A program made the position numbers and the translations under genes. 64,000 bases of DNA from Rothia nasisuis (GTDB lineage: Bacteria > Actinomycetota > Actinomycetes > Actinomycetales > Micrococcaceae), in NCBI RefSeq assembly GCF_928381405.1, contig NZ_CAKMSB010000004.1:62001-126000 (forward strand). Direction: 5' to 3'. A model generated the notes under the pieces. It did no database searches and was not told the origin of the DNA. It saw only the letters and a list, made by a program, of their open reading frames with translations. Positions 43,659 through 51,917 of this stretch are shown one piece after another. Each line of letters starts with the position of its first letter. The first letter of the stretch is position 1.

Positions 43659-44447
43659 TCAAGCAGCGATGTCGTCAACCGACGGCACGTAGTCGGTAGA
43701 GGTAGACACGATACCGGTGGTCTCCTGAATCCAGGCAGCAGACTGGCTCAGTAGCGCATAGTTGGATTCAGCGTTGATGTTACCTCCCGGGGCAATGTCG
43801 CCGGTGGAACAAACGGCTACGATGCGTCCATCAATGAGCAGGGGACCACCGGAGTCACCCCGGTTAGCGGCGCCCGAGACCCCCTGCAGGTTGGCAGCCG
43901 GGCCGCCGTAGGCATCGGTTGAGTTACCGACGACACGAACTGTCGCCGAACGCAGGGTCGTGGTGGGCTGGTCCCAGGCCCCTAGGCCGTAGCCCATGAT
44001 GACGCCCGAGTCACCAGCTTGGGGGCTGTAACCGAGGTCAAGCTCGGGGTAGCTCGTGAGGGAGACAGGGCTATCAAGTTTGATGAGGGCGATATCTCCG
44101 CTGGGTGCGGAGTACAGGTTACTCGCACTGACAGCCGTACCGGGGTTGACCTGGTCGTTAGAGTGGTAAACCTTCATGTCATAGGCACCTTCAACGCAGT
44201 GCTTTGCAGTCAAAACCCACTCGGCATTGAGCTGCTCTCCTGTGCAACCGCTGGTGCCACTGCTCCCCTGAACGCTAAAGCGAAGCTGAACGGCCCAGGG
44301 GCTGGTTTCTTGCGATCCGCCAATAATCAAGGGGGGATTACCTGACTCTCTCTCAGCAGGTGAGTCAGCCAGTGCCGCTGTACTGAAGCTAAGTGAGAGG
44401 GCGCATGTTGCAACAAATGTGGTGCAAACCTTCTTGAGTGAAATCAT
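43659..44447 (-). CDS. Secreted trypsin-like serine protease (S1 family)
   Basis: The 262-residue protein has a signal peptide (MISLKKVCTTFVATCALSLS, cleavage near ALADS). After a short pro-segment comes the mature start LIIGGSQETSPWAVQL, like the IVGG activation site. The triad is His in VLTAKHCVEG, Asp in SGDIALIKLDSPV and Ser in NRGDSGGPLLIDG. Cysteines around TSGCTGEQ and KHC suggest a disulfide. It is exported and could act on host or competitor proteins. AAAGGTTCCTGACATG lies at the start. Confidence 0.9.
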   Translation of the reverse strand: MISLKKVCTTFVATCALSLSFSTAALADSPAERESGNPPLIIGGSQETSPWAVQLRFSVQGSSGTSGCTGEQLNAEWVLTAKHCVEGAYDMKVYHSNDQVNPGTAVSASNLYSAPSGDIALIKLDSPVSLTSYPELDLGYSPQAGDSGVIMGYGLGAWDQPTTTLRSATVRVVGNSTDAYGGPAANLQGVSGAANRGDSGGPLLIDGRIVAVCSTGDIAPGGNINAESNYALLSQSAAWIQETTGIVSTSTDYVPSVDDIAA

Positions 44448-44903
44448 GTCAGGAACCTTTCATGAGAAAGTAGCTGGGTCGGCCGCTCTAGGGTTTGAGT
44501 GCTAGCGTCGAGCGGCCTCCTTTACAAAACTCACTGATCAATCCCGGGTATATCCTTGAGTCACCCATCACCCTAGTAGAAGAAATAACTGATAGAAACC
44601 GGTTTATGTATTTTGATTGGGGCATATCTTTAGCGTGAAACTATCTCACCCTAAGATTCTGCGCCGAATCAGAGATAGCCACATCTCAAAAAATTTGGAA
44701 ACTTTTGAATACCCTGACCGTTCTCTTGCCATAGGCCGTATTTTCTACCAGCGCCGCCAAAACTTTCATCCTAAACAGCCCACCCTTTACCCGTAATATT
44801 GCTGTCACTTATCTCAACACACCCGACACAGAGTCAAAAAGCGACATAGAACGGCTTTGCCTTGCCAGCGCCCCAGCGGCGCTTTTAGTGTAGAACTATC
44901 AAA
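44448..44903. other. Intergenic region upstream of the metF riboswitch
   Basis: This 456-bp, fairly AT-rich stretch carries the promoters of the protease gene and of the metF leader. One small frame, GTG 44635 to TAA 44796 (53 codons, VKLSHPKILRRIRDS...), has no clear ribosome site or homology I recognise and is probably not a gene. No other feature seen. Confidence 0.35.
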
Positions 44904-44990
44904 TCTATCCAGAGCGACTGAGAGACCTAGCTCAAGGACGTCGCAGCAACCACCCCTGACGGGAAAGGTGCTCCCGCTAGGACCGATAGA
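44904..44990 (+). ncRNA. SAM-I (S-box) riboswitch upstream of metF-metE
   Basis: P1 is TCTATC (44904-44909) with GATAGA (44985-44990). P2 pairs GCGAC with GTCGC and encloses the CTGAGAGACC kink-turn-side sequence. The conserved CGCAGCAACC follows, then the P3 loop and the diagnostic AGGTGCTCCCGC. These elements are in S-box order within 90 nt. High SAM would be expected to shut off the downstream methionine-synthesis genes. A GC-rich stem-forming stretch at 45025-45060 (CTCCCGCC / GTGGGAG) may be the expression platform. Confidence 0.82.
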
Positions 44991-45096
44991 GTGCATCACC
45001 AACGGTCCACCCACCGTGTTGTGTGGCGCCCTCCCGCCACCAGTGGGAGCGGGCCCCGCATTCTTTCGGGTCACGTCCACGACCTGTAAGGAAACC

Positions 45097-46008
45097 ATGA
45101 GTACCCACATACCGGCGCTCTCATATGAACTCTTCCCACCGCGAAGTTCTGCCAGCTGCGAGAGTCTGCTGACGACCATCGACCAGTTGGCCCCCACTAA
45201 CCCCGACTACGTATCGGTCACCTACTCCGGCGACCGGGCCCGTAAACAGAAAACCCTGGCCCTGCTAGACCACCTGGTTCACGAAACCCGGCTCACTCCC
45301 CTGGCCCACCTCACCTGTGTGGGGCACAGCGCCGAGGAGCTGGAAGCCGCCGTGCGTCGCATACTGGCAATTGGCGTCCGCGGGTTTTTGGCCCTGCGCG
45401 GCGACCTGCCGCCGGGTAGCAAGCAGACCCCCGACATCCCTTTTGCCCGTTCCCTGGTTGACCTCATTCGCCGGGTGGAAACCCAGGATTTTGCCCACCT
45501 GGCGGCAGGACGAGTGGCGGTGGGGGTGGCTGCCTACCCCTCCCGGCACCCAGAATCCAGCTCAGAACTACAGGATATTGAAATTTTGCTCTCCAAAGAG
45601 CGGGCGGGGGCTGACTTCGCTATTACCCAGGTTTTCTTTGAGACCTCCCGCTATGAGTCCCTGGTTCAGCGGGCCCGGGCAGCGGGTGTAACTCTGCCCC
45701 TGATTCCCGGCATTATGCCGGTGACCAGCCTGCGCAGACTCACCACCCTCTGCTCGCTGGCGGGCCTGCCCGTGCCCCAGAGACTGGCCTATGACCTAGA
45801 AACTGCAAGCGGTGAAGCCGAACGGCACCATATCGGGGTGGAGTTCGGTGTGCGCCTGCTCCAAGAGTCTCTCGACGCCGGTGCCCCCGGCATCCACTTC
45901 TACACCTTCAACGAGCACGCAGCGGTGCTGGATGTACTCGAGCAGGTTGACCTGCCCCGCTACAAGAGCCGCTTTGAAAACCCCCTGGCAGAACTGACCT
46001 ACGCCTAA
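45097..46008 (+). CDS. metF: 5,10-methylenetetrahydrofolate reductase
   Basis: MetF makes 5-methyl-THF for methionine synthase. I place the start at ATG 45097 behind AAGGAAA; an open frame continues upstream through the riboswitch and is not credible. The 303-residue TIM-barrel flavoprotein shows ALSYELFPPRS, DYVSVTYSGD and LTPLAHLTCVGHSAEEL. GVRGFLALRGDLPPG is the usual FAD-side motif, and GADFAITQVFFETSRY follows. It lies under a SAM-I riboswitch and 37 bases before metE. Confidence 0.92.
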   Translation: MSTHIPALSYELFPPRSSASCESLLTTIDQLAPTNPDYVSVTYSGDRARKQKTLALLDHLVHETRLTPLAHLTCVGHSAEELEAAVRRILAIGVRGFLALRGDLPPGSKQTPDIPFARSLVDLIRRVETQDFAHLAAGRVAVGVAAYPSRHPESSSELQDIEILLSKERAGADFAITQVFFETSRYESLVQRARAAGVTLPLIPGIMPVTSLRRLTTLCSLAGLPVPQRLAYDLETASGEAERHHIGVEFGVRLLQESLDAGAPGIHFYTFNEHAAVLDVLEQVDLPRYKSRFENPLAELTYA

Positions 46009-46045
46009 AGGCATACGCCTACAGATCTCACAGAAAGACACCACC

Positions 46046-48376
46046 ATGACCACCGCTTTCCCCACCGCAACCATCACCGGCTACCCCCGCATCGGCGCCC
46101 GCCGCGAGCTCAAGCGCGCTGTTGAAGCCTACTGGGCGGGTAAGACCGATCAGAACGAGCTAGCGCAGACCGCCCAGCAGATCCAGCAACAGGCCTACCG
46201 CGCCCTCACCGAACGCGGCCTGACCGAAGACTACGCTATTCCCGCTGACTTTTCCTTCTACGACCAGATCCTCGACACCACCCGCCTCTTTACTGCCCTG
46301 CCCGCCCGCTTCGAATCGGTGCGCGATGAGCGCGGCCTCATTGACCTAGACGGCTACTTTGCCCTGGCTCGTGGCACCGAGCAGCTGCCCCCGCTAGAGC
46401 TGACCAAGTGGTTCGACACCAACTACCACTATCTGGTAGCAGAAATCGGCACCGCTACCGGGTTCACCCTCAACACCGAGGCGCTCGATGACCTGCTGGA
46501 CGCAGCTGAGGGGGCGGGGGCGTCCGCGCGGCCCAGCATCACCGGGCCCCTCACCTACCTGCTCCTAGCAAAGGCAGAGGACGGCTCCCCCGTCGGCTTC
46601 ACTCCTCTTGACCGTCTGGCAGACCTGCTGCCCCTCTACAGGGAGCTCCTGGCACACCTGGCCAACCGCGGGGTGAAGTGGGTACAGTTCAACGAACCCG
46701 CCCTGGGTGCTGACCAGACTGTGAGTGAGGCCGAGCTGGCGAAGCTCGTCGAGCAGACCTATGGGGAACTCACCAATCTCACTGACCGCCCTGCCCTGCT
46801 GGTCACCAGCCCCTACGGCAACCTGGCCGGTCTGCTGGAACCTTTGGCCCGCTCGGGTGTGGAGGCCCTGCACCTTGACCTGGTATCTACCGATTACGAT
46901 CAGGACGCCCTCGCCCGCCTCTTCAGCGGCGAATCGGTACCCCTGCTGGTGGCGGGTGTGGTTAACGGCCGTAATATCTGGCGTAATGACCTGGCAGCCT
47001 CCCTGGCTACCCTTCAGGCGGTGGGGGCGGCGTCCGTTTCTACCTCAACCTCACTCCAGCACGTTCCCTACGACCTGGATCTTGAAACCGGGCTGGATCA
47101 GAAGCTCACCAGCTGGCTGGCCTTTGCCCACCAGAAAGTGAGCGAAATTTCCCTGCTCGCTCGAGGGCTCGCCGAAGGCCCCGACGCTATCGCCACCGAA
47201 GTTGAGCAGGCCAGGGTAGCGCTGGCTGCCCGTGCCCAGTCCAGTGGGGTCAACGACCCCTGCATCCGCGAGCGCACCCTCTCCGTTACTCCCGAAAACT
47301 ACGAGCGCCCGTCCGCCCAGGTGCGCCAGCAGGCCCAGCAGGACCTGAACCTGCCCCTGCTACCGACCACCACTATCGGGTCTTTCCCGCAGACTAGCCA
47401 CATTCGCTCCCTGCGTGCGGACTACCGCAAGGGTGCCCTGACTAGGGACGAGCTCGATGCCCATCTGCGGGAGGAGATTCGCTGTGTCATCGACTTCCAG
47501 GAGCGTCTGGGTCTGGACGTCCTGGTGCATGGTGAGGCTGAGCGTAACGACATGGTGCAGTATTTTGCTGAGAACTTCGACGGGTTTGCCCCGACCGAGC
47601 ACGGTTGGGTGCAGTCGTACGGGTCGCGCTGTACCCGCCCCTCGATTCTGTGGGGCGATGTGAAGCGCAGCGGCACAGGTACCCGTGGTGAGGCCTTTAC
47701 CGTGCCGTGGATTAGCTTCGCACAGCAGCAGACCGGTAAGCCGGTCAAGGGTATGCTCACCGGCCCGGTCACCATTCTGGCCTGGTCCTTTGTACGCGAC
47801 GACCAGCCTCTTGAAGCGACCGCTACCCAGGTTGCCCTGGCATTGGCTGATGAGATCGCTGACCTTGAGGCCGCGGGTACCCGCATTATTCAGGTGGACG
47901 AGCCCGCCCTGCGCGAGCTACTACCCCTACGAGCTGAGGACCAGGCAGCCTACCTGGACTGGTCGGTGGGCGCCTTCCGCCTGGCGACCTCGCAGGTTGC
48001 TGACTCCACCCAGATTCACACCCACCTCTGTTACTCGGAGTTCAACGAGATCTTCGGGGCGATTGACGCCCTGAACGCCGATGTCACCTCGATTGAGGCG
48101 GCGCGCTCCCGCCTGGAGCTGCTGGCCGACGTACCCGAGAGCTTCGACCGCGGCATTGGGCCCGGCCTCTGGGACATTCACTCCCCGCGTGTGCCCTCAG
48201 CTGATGAGGTTCAGGCGCTTCTGACTACCGCGCTAGAGCACATTCCTGCCCGTCAGCTCTGGGTCAACCCCGACTGTGGCCTGAAGACCCGCGCCTACAA
48301 GGAGACCAAGGCCTCCATCGAGTCCCTGGTTGCCGCGACCGAGGCGGTACGGGCCAGCCTGACCGTAGCGGTCTAG
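46046..48376 (+). CDS. metE: Cobalamin-independent methionine synthase
   Basis: MetE transfers the methyl of 5-methyl-THF-triglutamate to homocysteine without B12. The 776-residue protein has the two-barrel layout. It opens TATITGYPRIGARRELKRAVE, and the second barrel begins LPTTTIGSFPQTSHIRSLRADYRKG near residue 435. Zinc ligands appear in IHTHLCYSEF (His, Cys), a Glu in the VDVLVHGEAERNDMV-type block, and Cys in VNPDCGLKTR. The metF-metE operon plus riboswitch is a self-contained methionine unit. Confidence 0.95.
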   Translation: MTTAFPTATITGYPRIGARRELKRAVEAYWAGKTDQNELAQTAQQIQQQAYRALTERGLTEDYAIPADFSFYDQILDTTRLFTALPARFESVRDERGLIDLDGYFALARGTEQLPPLELTKWFDTNYHYLVAEIGTATGFTLNTEALDDLLDAAEGAGASARPSITGPLTYLLLAKAEDGSPVGFTPLDRLADLLPLYRELLAHLANRGVKWVQFNEPALGADQTVSEAELAKLVEQTYGELTNLTDRPALLVTSPYGNLAGLLEPLARSGVEALHLDLVSTDYDQDALARLFSGESVPLLVAGVVNGRNIWRNDLAASLATLQAVGAASVSTSTSLQHVPYDLDLETGLDQKLTSWLAFAHQKVSEISLLARGLAEGPDAIATEVEQARVALAARAQSSGVNDPCIRERTLSVTPENYERPSAQVRQQAQQDLNLPLLPTTTIGSFPQTSHIRSLRADYRKGALTRDELDAHLREEIRCVIDFQERLGLDVLVHGEAERNDMVQYFAENFDGFAPTEHGWVQSYGSRCTRPSILWGDVKRSGTGTRGEAFTVPWISFAQQQTGKPVKGMLTGPVTILAWSFVRDDQPLEATATQVALALADEIADLEAAGTRIIQVDEPALRELLPLRAEDQAAYLDWSVGAFRLATSQVADSTQIHTHLCYSEFNEIFGAIDALNADVTSIEAARSRLELLADVPESFDRGIGPGLWDIHSPRVPSADEVQALLTTALEHIPARQLWVNPDCGLKTRAYKETKASIESLVAATEAVRASLTVAV

Positions 48377-48404
48377 GCCCCCCGGGGGGTTAGAGGTTCA
48401 GCAG

Positions 48405-48462
48405 AAGGACGCCGCCCCCGCCTTACCTGCCATCTGGCAGGAGGGTAGGGGGCGGCGTCCTT
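48405..48462. terminator. Terminator after metE
   Basis: AAGGACGCCGCCCCC and GGGGGCGGCGTCCTT flank an inner CCTGCCA/TGGCAGG hairpin. It separates metE from the convergent MFS gene. Confidence 0.85.
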
Positions 48463-48489
48463 GCATCTGTGAAGCGCAGGTGCGGCTTT

Positions 48490-48530
48490 AGTGAGCTGGG
48501 CTGATTCTAGTGAGCTGGGCTGATTCTAGT
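48490..48530. repeat. 19-bp tandem repeat over the 3' end of an MFS gene
   Basis: AGTGAGCTGGGCTGATTCT occurs twice in tandem and partly a third time. On the minus strand each unit ends in CACTAG, so the repeat copies the stop-codon context of the MFS gene (stop at 48526-48528). Confidence 0.7.
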
Positions 48531-50037
48531 GAGCCATTGGCGCAGAGCCAGCGGCCTGCTTACCCGCCGGCAGGAGCAGGGCCACCACAATAGAGGCCAG
48601 TGACATAAAGGCGGCCACCAGGAAGGCCAGGTGCACACCGGCCATATAGGCCTCGGTGCCGGTGCCACCGTGGGCAGCTGAACCGATACCCAGCAGGGCC
48701 ACGAAGAGGGCGGTCGCGGCGGCACCCGAAACCTGCTGGAAGGTGGTCATGGCCGAGGAACCGAAGGCGTGTAGCTCGTGGTCGAGAGAGCCCAGCCCCA
48801 GTGACATCATGGGGGTGTTAATGAGCGGCAGGGCAAAGGTCATAAGCATATAGGTGCCCACCAGATACCAGACCGGGGTGGTGGCGCTGAAGGTGCTCAT
48901 CAGCCAGATGGAGGCACTAAAGAGAAGGGCACCGGGAATCACCAGGGTGCGGGCACCGAAGCGGTCCGACAGGCGGCCGACGAAGGGGCTCAGTACTGCC
49001 ATCAGCACACCGCCGGGTAGCAGCATTAGGCCGGTCTGCAGGGCGCTCATGCCCAGCACATTTGCGGCGTAGAGGGGAATCAAAATTGCGCTTCCCAGCA
49101 TCACGCCCATGCCCAGGGAGGTCATAATGACGGTCAGGGTGAAGGGGCGGGCGCGGAAGATACGCAGATCCATGAAGGGCCCGCGGTCCTGTAGCTGAAT
49201 CTGGCGGCGGGCAAAGAGGGCCAGCAGAACCGCTGAGGCAGCCACAATAACCCAGGGGTTAACCGGCAGGTGGGCACCGCCGTGGGAGGAGTCGCCACCC
49301 ATGGATGACAGGCCCAGAACCAGGCCGCCGAAGCCCAGGGTGGAAAGCACGATGGAGAAGATATCGAGTTTCTGTGAGGTGCCTTCGGGCTTCTCAGCCG
49401 GAGCTAGGCGCAGACCGATGACCAGGGCAATGACGCCAATAGGCAGAATCAGCCAGAAGAGCCAGCGCCAGCTAGCGGCGTTCAGGATGATACCTGAGAC
49501 AGTCGGGCCAGCAGCGGGAGCAGCCGAGATGACCATGCCGATAATCCCCATGGCCTGACCAATCTTGCTGGGGGCAACCAGGCGCATCATAGTGGTCATC
49601 AGTAGCGGAATCATTACACCGGTACCGCCAGCCTGGAGCACGCGCCCAACCAACAGCAGAGCGATACCGGGGGCGGTAGCCGCCACCAGCGTCCCTACCG
49701 AGAAAAGGGCCATGGCCCCCACAAAGACCGTGCGGATGGAGTAGCGGGAGATGATGAAGCCGGAGGCCGGGGTCACCACGGCCATGGTCAGCATGAAGCC
49801 GGTGGAGGTCCACTGGGCTGTTGAGGCGCTGATGTTCAGATCTGCCATAATGTCGGGCAGGGCCACACCCAGCAGGGTCTCATTCAAAATCAGCACGAAG
49901 GCCGCAATCACCATAATGGCCAGGAGAAGGAGTTCCTGGCGCTCTAGCTTACGGGCGGCGGGCATTGATGCGGTGTGCGCAGCCGGTTCAGTAACCGGGT
50001 GAGCTCCGGTTCCGGGGTGTTTTTGTATAGAAGACAT
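48526..50037 (-). CDS. MFS exporter, DHA2 family (EmrB/QacA-like)
   Basis: The 503-residue protein has about 14 membrane segments. An N-terminal cytoplasmic tail of 30 residues comes first. Then come LILNETLLGVALPDIMADL (motif D1), SGFIISRYSIRTVFVGAM (motif A-like) and LLVGRVLQAGGTGVMIPLLMT (the motif B/C region). GILGMVISAAPAAGPTVSG-type motif C follows. It is probably a drug or metabolite proton antiporter. No regulator lies beside it. The stop codon context is repeated in tandem just downstream. Confidence 0.87.
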   Translation of the reverse strand: MSSIQKHPGTGAHPVTEPAAHTASMPAARKLERQELLLLAIMVIAAFVLILNETLLGVALPDIMADLNISASTAQWTSTGFMLTMAVVTPASGFIISRYSIRTVFVGAMALFSVGTLVAATAPGIALLLVGRVLQAGGTGVMIPLLMTTMMRLVAPSKIGQAMGIIGMVISAAPAAGPTVSGIILNAASWRWLFWLILPIGVIALVIGLRLAPAEKPEGTSQKLDIFSIVLSTLGFGGLVLGLSSMGGDSSHGGAHLPVNPWVIVAASAVLLALFARRQIQLQDRGPFMDLRIFRARPFTLTVIMTSLGMGVMLGSAILIPLYAANVLGMSALQTGLMLLPGGVLMAVLSPFVGRLSDRFGARTLVIPGALLFSASIWLMSTFSATTPVWYLVGTYMLMTFALPLINTPMMSLGLGSLDHELHAFGSSAMTTFQQVSGAAATALFVALLGIGSAAHGGTGTEAYMAGVHLAFLVAAFMSLASIVVALLLPAGKQAAGSAPMAH

Positions 50038-50216
50038 AGGTCATTAAGCCTACTCTTTGTAGTTCTACAGCAAAATAGCTGATTGCTCACAGACCCAGGT
50101 CACATTGGGTTTTATTAGGCAGGCTGCCGGGCAGTCAGAGCTTGATAGAGCGAGTGCTGATAGCCAAAAGGGGACCAGGTTCCCCCGATCCCCTTTCCGC
50201 AGCTTTTTGAAGTTGT

Positions 50217-51059
50217 CTACTGGGCGGCGCGCACAGCCACGAGAAGCTCACCCTTGTTCATGGTTGAGCGGCCGGGCACCTTTAAGCGCTTAGCCAGCTG
50301 GTAGAGCTCAGCGCGGGTGAGCTCTGCCAGGGGGCGCACCTCAGCCACCAGGAAGGGCTGGTCGCCGTCCTGCAACTCGGGTGCGGACGCCGCGTCCTCC
50401 TGGGCAGGGGCCTCAGCCAGAGGCTCGGTGGTGAGGTCCTCATCGAAGTCAGCGGGGTCAGCGCTGACAAAGGTCTCCTCGTAGAGCTCTTCGGCTTCTT
50501 CAGGTTCGTCAGCCTCTTCGGGGGCCAGCCCTTCGTCCTCACCGACCTCGGTCACAGCCTCGGGGGCATCCACCTCCAGGGCTTGCTGTTCACCCTCAAA
50601 CGCTTCAAGGTCACCGGGCTCCAGGCTCTCAGCGTCCAGGATCTGTTCGTAACCGGTAGCTTCTTCCTCACCTTCGGTTACATCGGCCAGAATCAGCTCA
50701 GCCTCACGCTGGGCGGCGCTCTTCTTCTTGTTATTGGCCTTCTTTTTCGAGTCCTTCTTGTCGGACTTCTTCTCTGCCTTTACTTTCTCGGCGCTCTTCT
50801 TGCCTTTACTCGCGGAGGAGACAGCGGCGTCCTTGCCCTTCTCTTTGCCCTTGGGGGTAGCCTGAGGCTTGTCAGCAATTTTTTCGTACCTCTTACCCAC
50901 CAGCTCGTACTTCTTTTCGAGCTTCTTCTGCGCTTTCTTGCGGGCCTTCTTCTGATCGCCGTGCTTCTCAAACGACTTGGCGTAAGCCTTGATATAGCGC
51001 TTCTGGGCCTTATCGCTGGAGCGCTTGAGTTCCTTGCTGAGTTCTGGCTTCTTGCCCAT
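50217..51059 (-). CDS. Lysine-rich / acidic protein with a C-terminal Rho_N (SAP)-like domain
   Basis: I do not recognise a named family. The 280-residue protein is sharply bipolar. Residues 1-120 are lysine-rich (RYIKAYAKSFEKHGDQKKAR, then K/D/S repeats) and begin with a helix reminiscent of ChaB. Residues 120-235 are acidic (E/A/P). Residues 240-280, LAELTRAELYQLAKRLKVPG then RSTMNKGELLVAVRAA, match the helix-extended-loop-helix of Rho N-terminal/SAP domains. That domain binds nucleic acid, so a nucleoid or RNA-binding role is possible. Its low complexity is similar to other actinobacterial Rho_N proteins. Confidence 0.65.
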   Translation of the reverse strand: MGKKPELSKELKRSSDKAQKRYIKAYAKSFEKHGDQKKARKKAQKKLEKKYELVGKRYEKIADKPQATPKGKEKGKDAAVSSASKGKKSAEKVKAEKKSDKKDSKKKANNKKKSAAQREAELILADVTEGEEEATGYEQILDAESLEPGDLEAFEGEQQALEVDAPEAVTEVGEDEGLAPEEADEPEEAEELYEETFVSADPADFDEDLTTEPLAEAPAQEDAASAPELQDGDQPFLVAEVRPLAELTRAELYQLAKRLKVPGRSTMNKGELLVAVRAAQ

Positions 51060-51177
51060 GGTTCACCTTCCAGTTATCAGTGTTCTTACTGTCTAAGCGT
51101 AGTCCCCGTCACGGCCTACCCCAAGCGCGCCGCGGCTTGATTGCGATCCCCGCACCCTATACATCCCATTAACACAA

Positions 51178-51198
51178 GTATATATTTAATGTATATAG
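51178..51198. promoter_or_regulatory. Palindromic operator/promoter of vapBC
   Basis: TATATATTTAATGTATATA is an AT-rich inverted repeat ending 4 bases before AGGAGG. It overlaps the only plausible -10 region. VapB-VapC complexes typically bind such palindromes to autoregulate. Confidence 0.5.
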
Positions 51199-51211
51199 CA
51201 GGAGGTTTCTC

Positions 51212-51448
51212 ATGACTCAGTCAACAGTTTTTATGAACAACAGGACCCAGGCAGTTCGACTGCCAGCAGACATGCGTTTTAGTGAAAACATCAAAAAAGT
51301 CAATGTACGCAAAGTAGGTTCAGAACGCATCATAGCCCCCGAGAACGCAGTGTGGGACAGCTTCTTCACCCCCGACGCCCCCACCGTGACAGATGACTTT
51401 ATGAGTTCCCGCCACGGTGGCACCCAGCCTGAGCGCGAGGAACTCTAA
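51212..51448 (+). CDS. vapB: VapB-type antitoxin (AbrB/SpoVT fold)
   Basis: The 78-residue protein begins MTQSTVFMNNRTQAVRLPAD, the standard VapB opening that forms the swapped-hairpin DNA-binding domain. It ends in a disordered toxin-binding tail (TDDFMSSRHGG, EREEL). AGGAGG lies 8 bases upstream. Its stop overlaps the vapC start by one base (TAATG). An AT palindrome upstream is the likely autoregulatory site. Confidence 0.9.
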   Translation: MTQSTVFMNNRTQAVRLPADMRFSENIKKVNVRKVGSERIIAPENAVWDSFFTPDAPTVTDDFMSSRHGGTQPEREEL

Positions 51449-51861
51449 TGCTGACCTACATGCTCGACACCAACATCGTAATCTATGTGATGAAAAGGCG
51501 CCCGCCCGAAATTCTCGATACTTTCAACCAGAACGCTAGCCGCTTATGCGTCAGCAGTATTACAGCAGCCGAACTGTTTTTTGGCGCAGCGAAAAGCGCT
51601 AAGCCAGAGCAAAATTTGCGCGTAGTCGAGGATTTTTTATCACGACTCACCATTCTGCCCTATGACTTAGACGCCGCAGCCCAGTTTGGCGATATCAAGG
51701 CGACCTTGCAGAGGGTAGGTCGAGTGATCGGTGAGAACGACCTTCACATCGCAGCCCATGCACGCAGCCGGGGGCTAGTGATAGTAACGAATAATGAGCG
51801 AGAATTCGAGCGGGTTGAGGCACTGCGCGTGGTGAACTGGGTAAAGCCGCTCACGCTCTGA
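51448..51861 (+). CDS. vapC: VapC-type PIN-domain ribonuclease toxin
   Basis: The 137-residue PIN protein has its acidic metal site in place. Asp7 is in MLDTNIVIYVMK, Glu42 in ITAAELFFGA and Asp97 in IGENDLHIAAHA, with a VTNNEREFERV motif near residue 110. VapC toxins cleave tRNA or rRNA; the target is not readable from sequence. Both genes of the pair look intact, unlike the relBE remnant at the window start. Confidence 0.92.
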   Translation: MLTYMLDTNIVIYVMKRRPPEILDTFNQNASRLCVSSITAAELFFGAAKSAKPEQNLRVVEDFLSRLTILPYDLDAAAQFGDIKATLQRVGRVIGENDLHIAAHARSRGLVIVTNNEREFERVEALRVVNWVKPLTL

Positions 51862-51917
51862 GCCGAACCTGGCGGCCCTACCTGACTGGTGACCTCCGCG
51901 CCCTTAAACTGGGTGAC

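Noticed and set aside
44635-44796. 53-codon frame upstream of the metF riboswitch
   Set aside because: No ribosome site, no recognisable family and no partner gene; kept only as a note in the intergenic entry.
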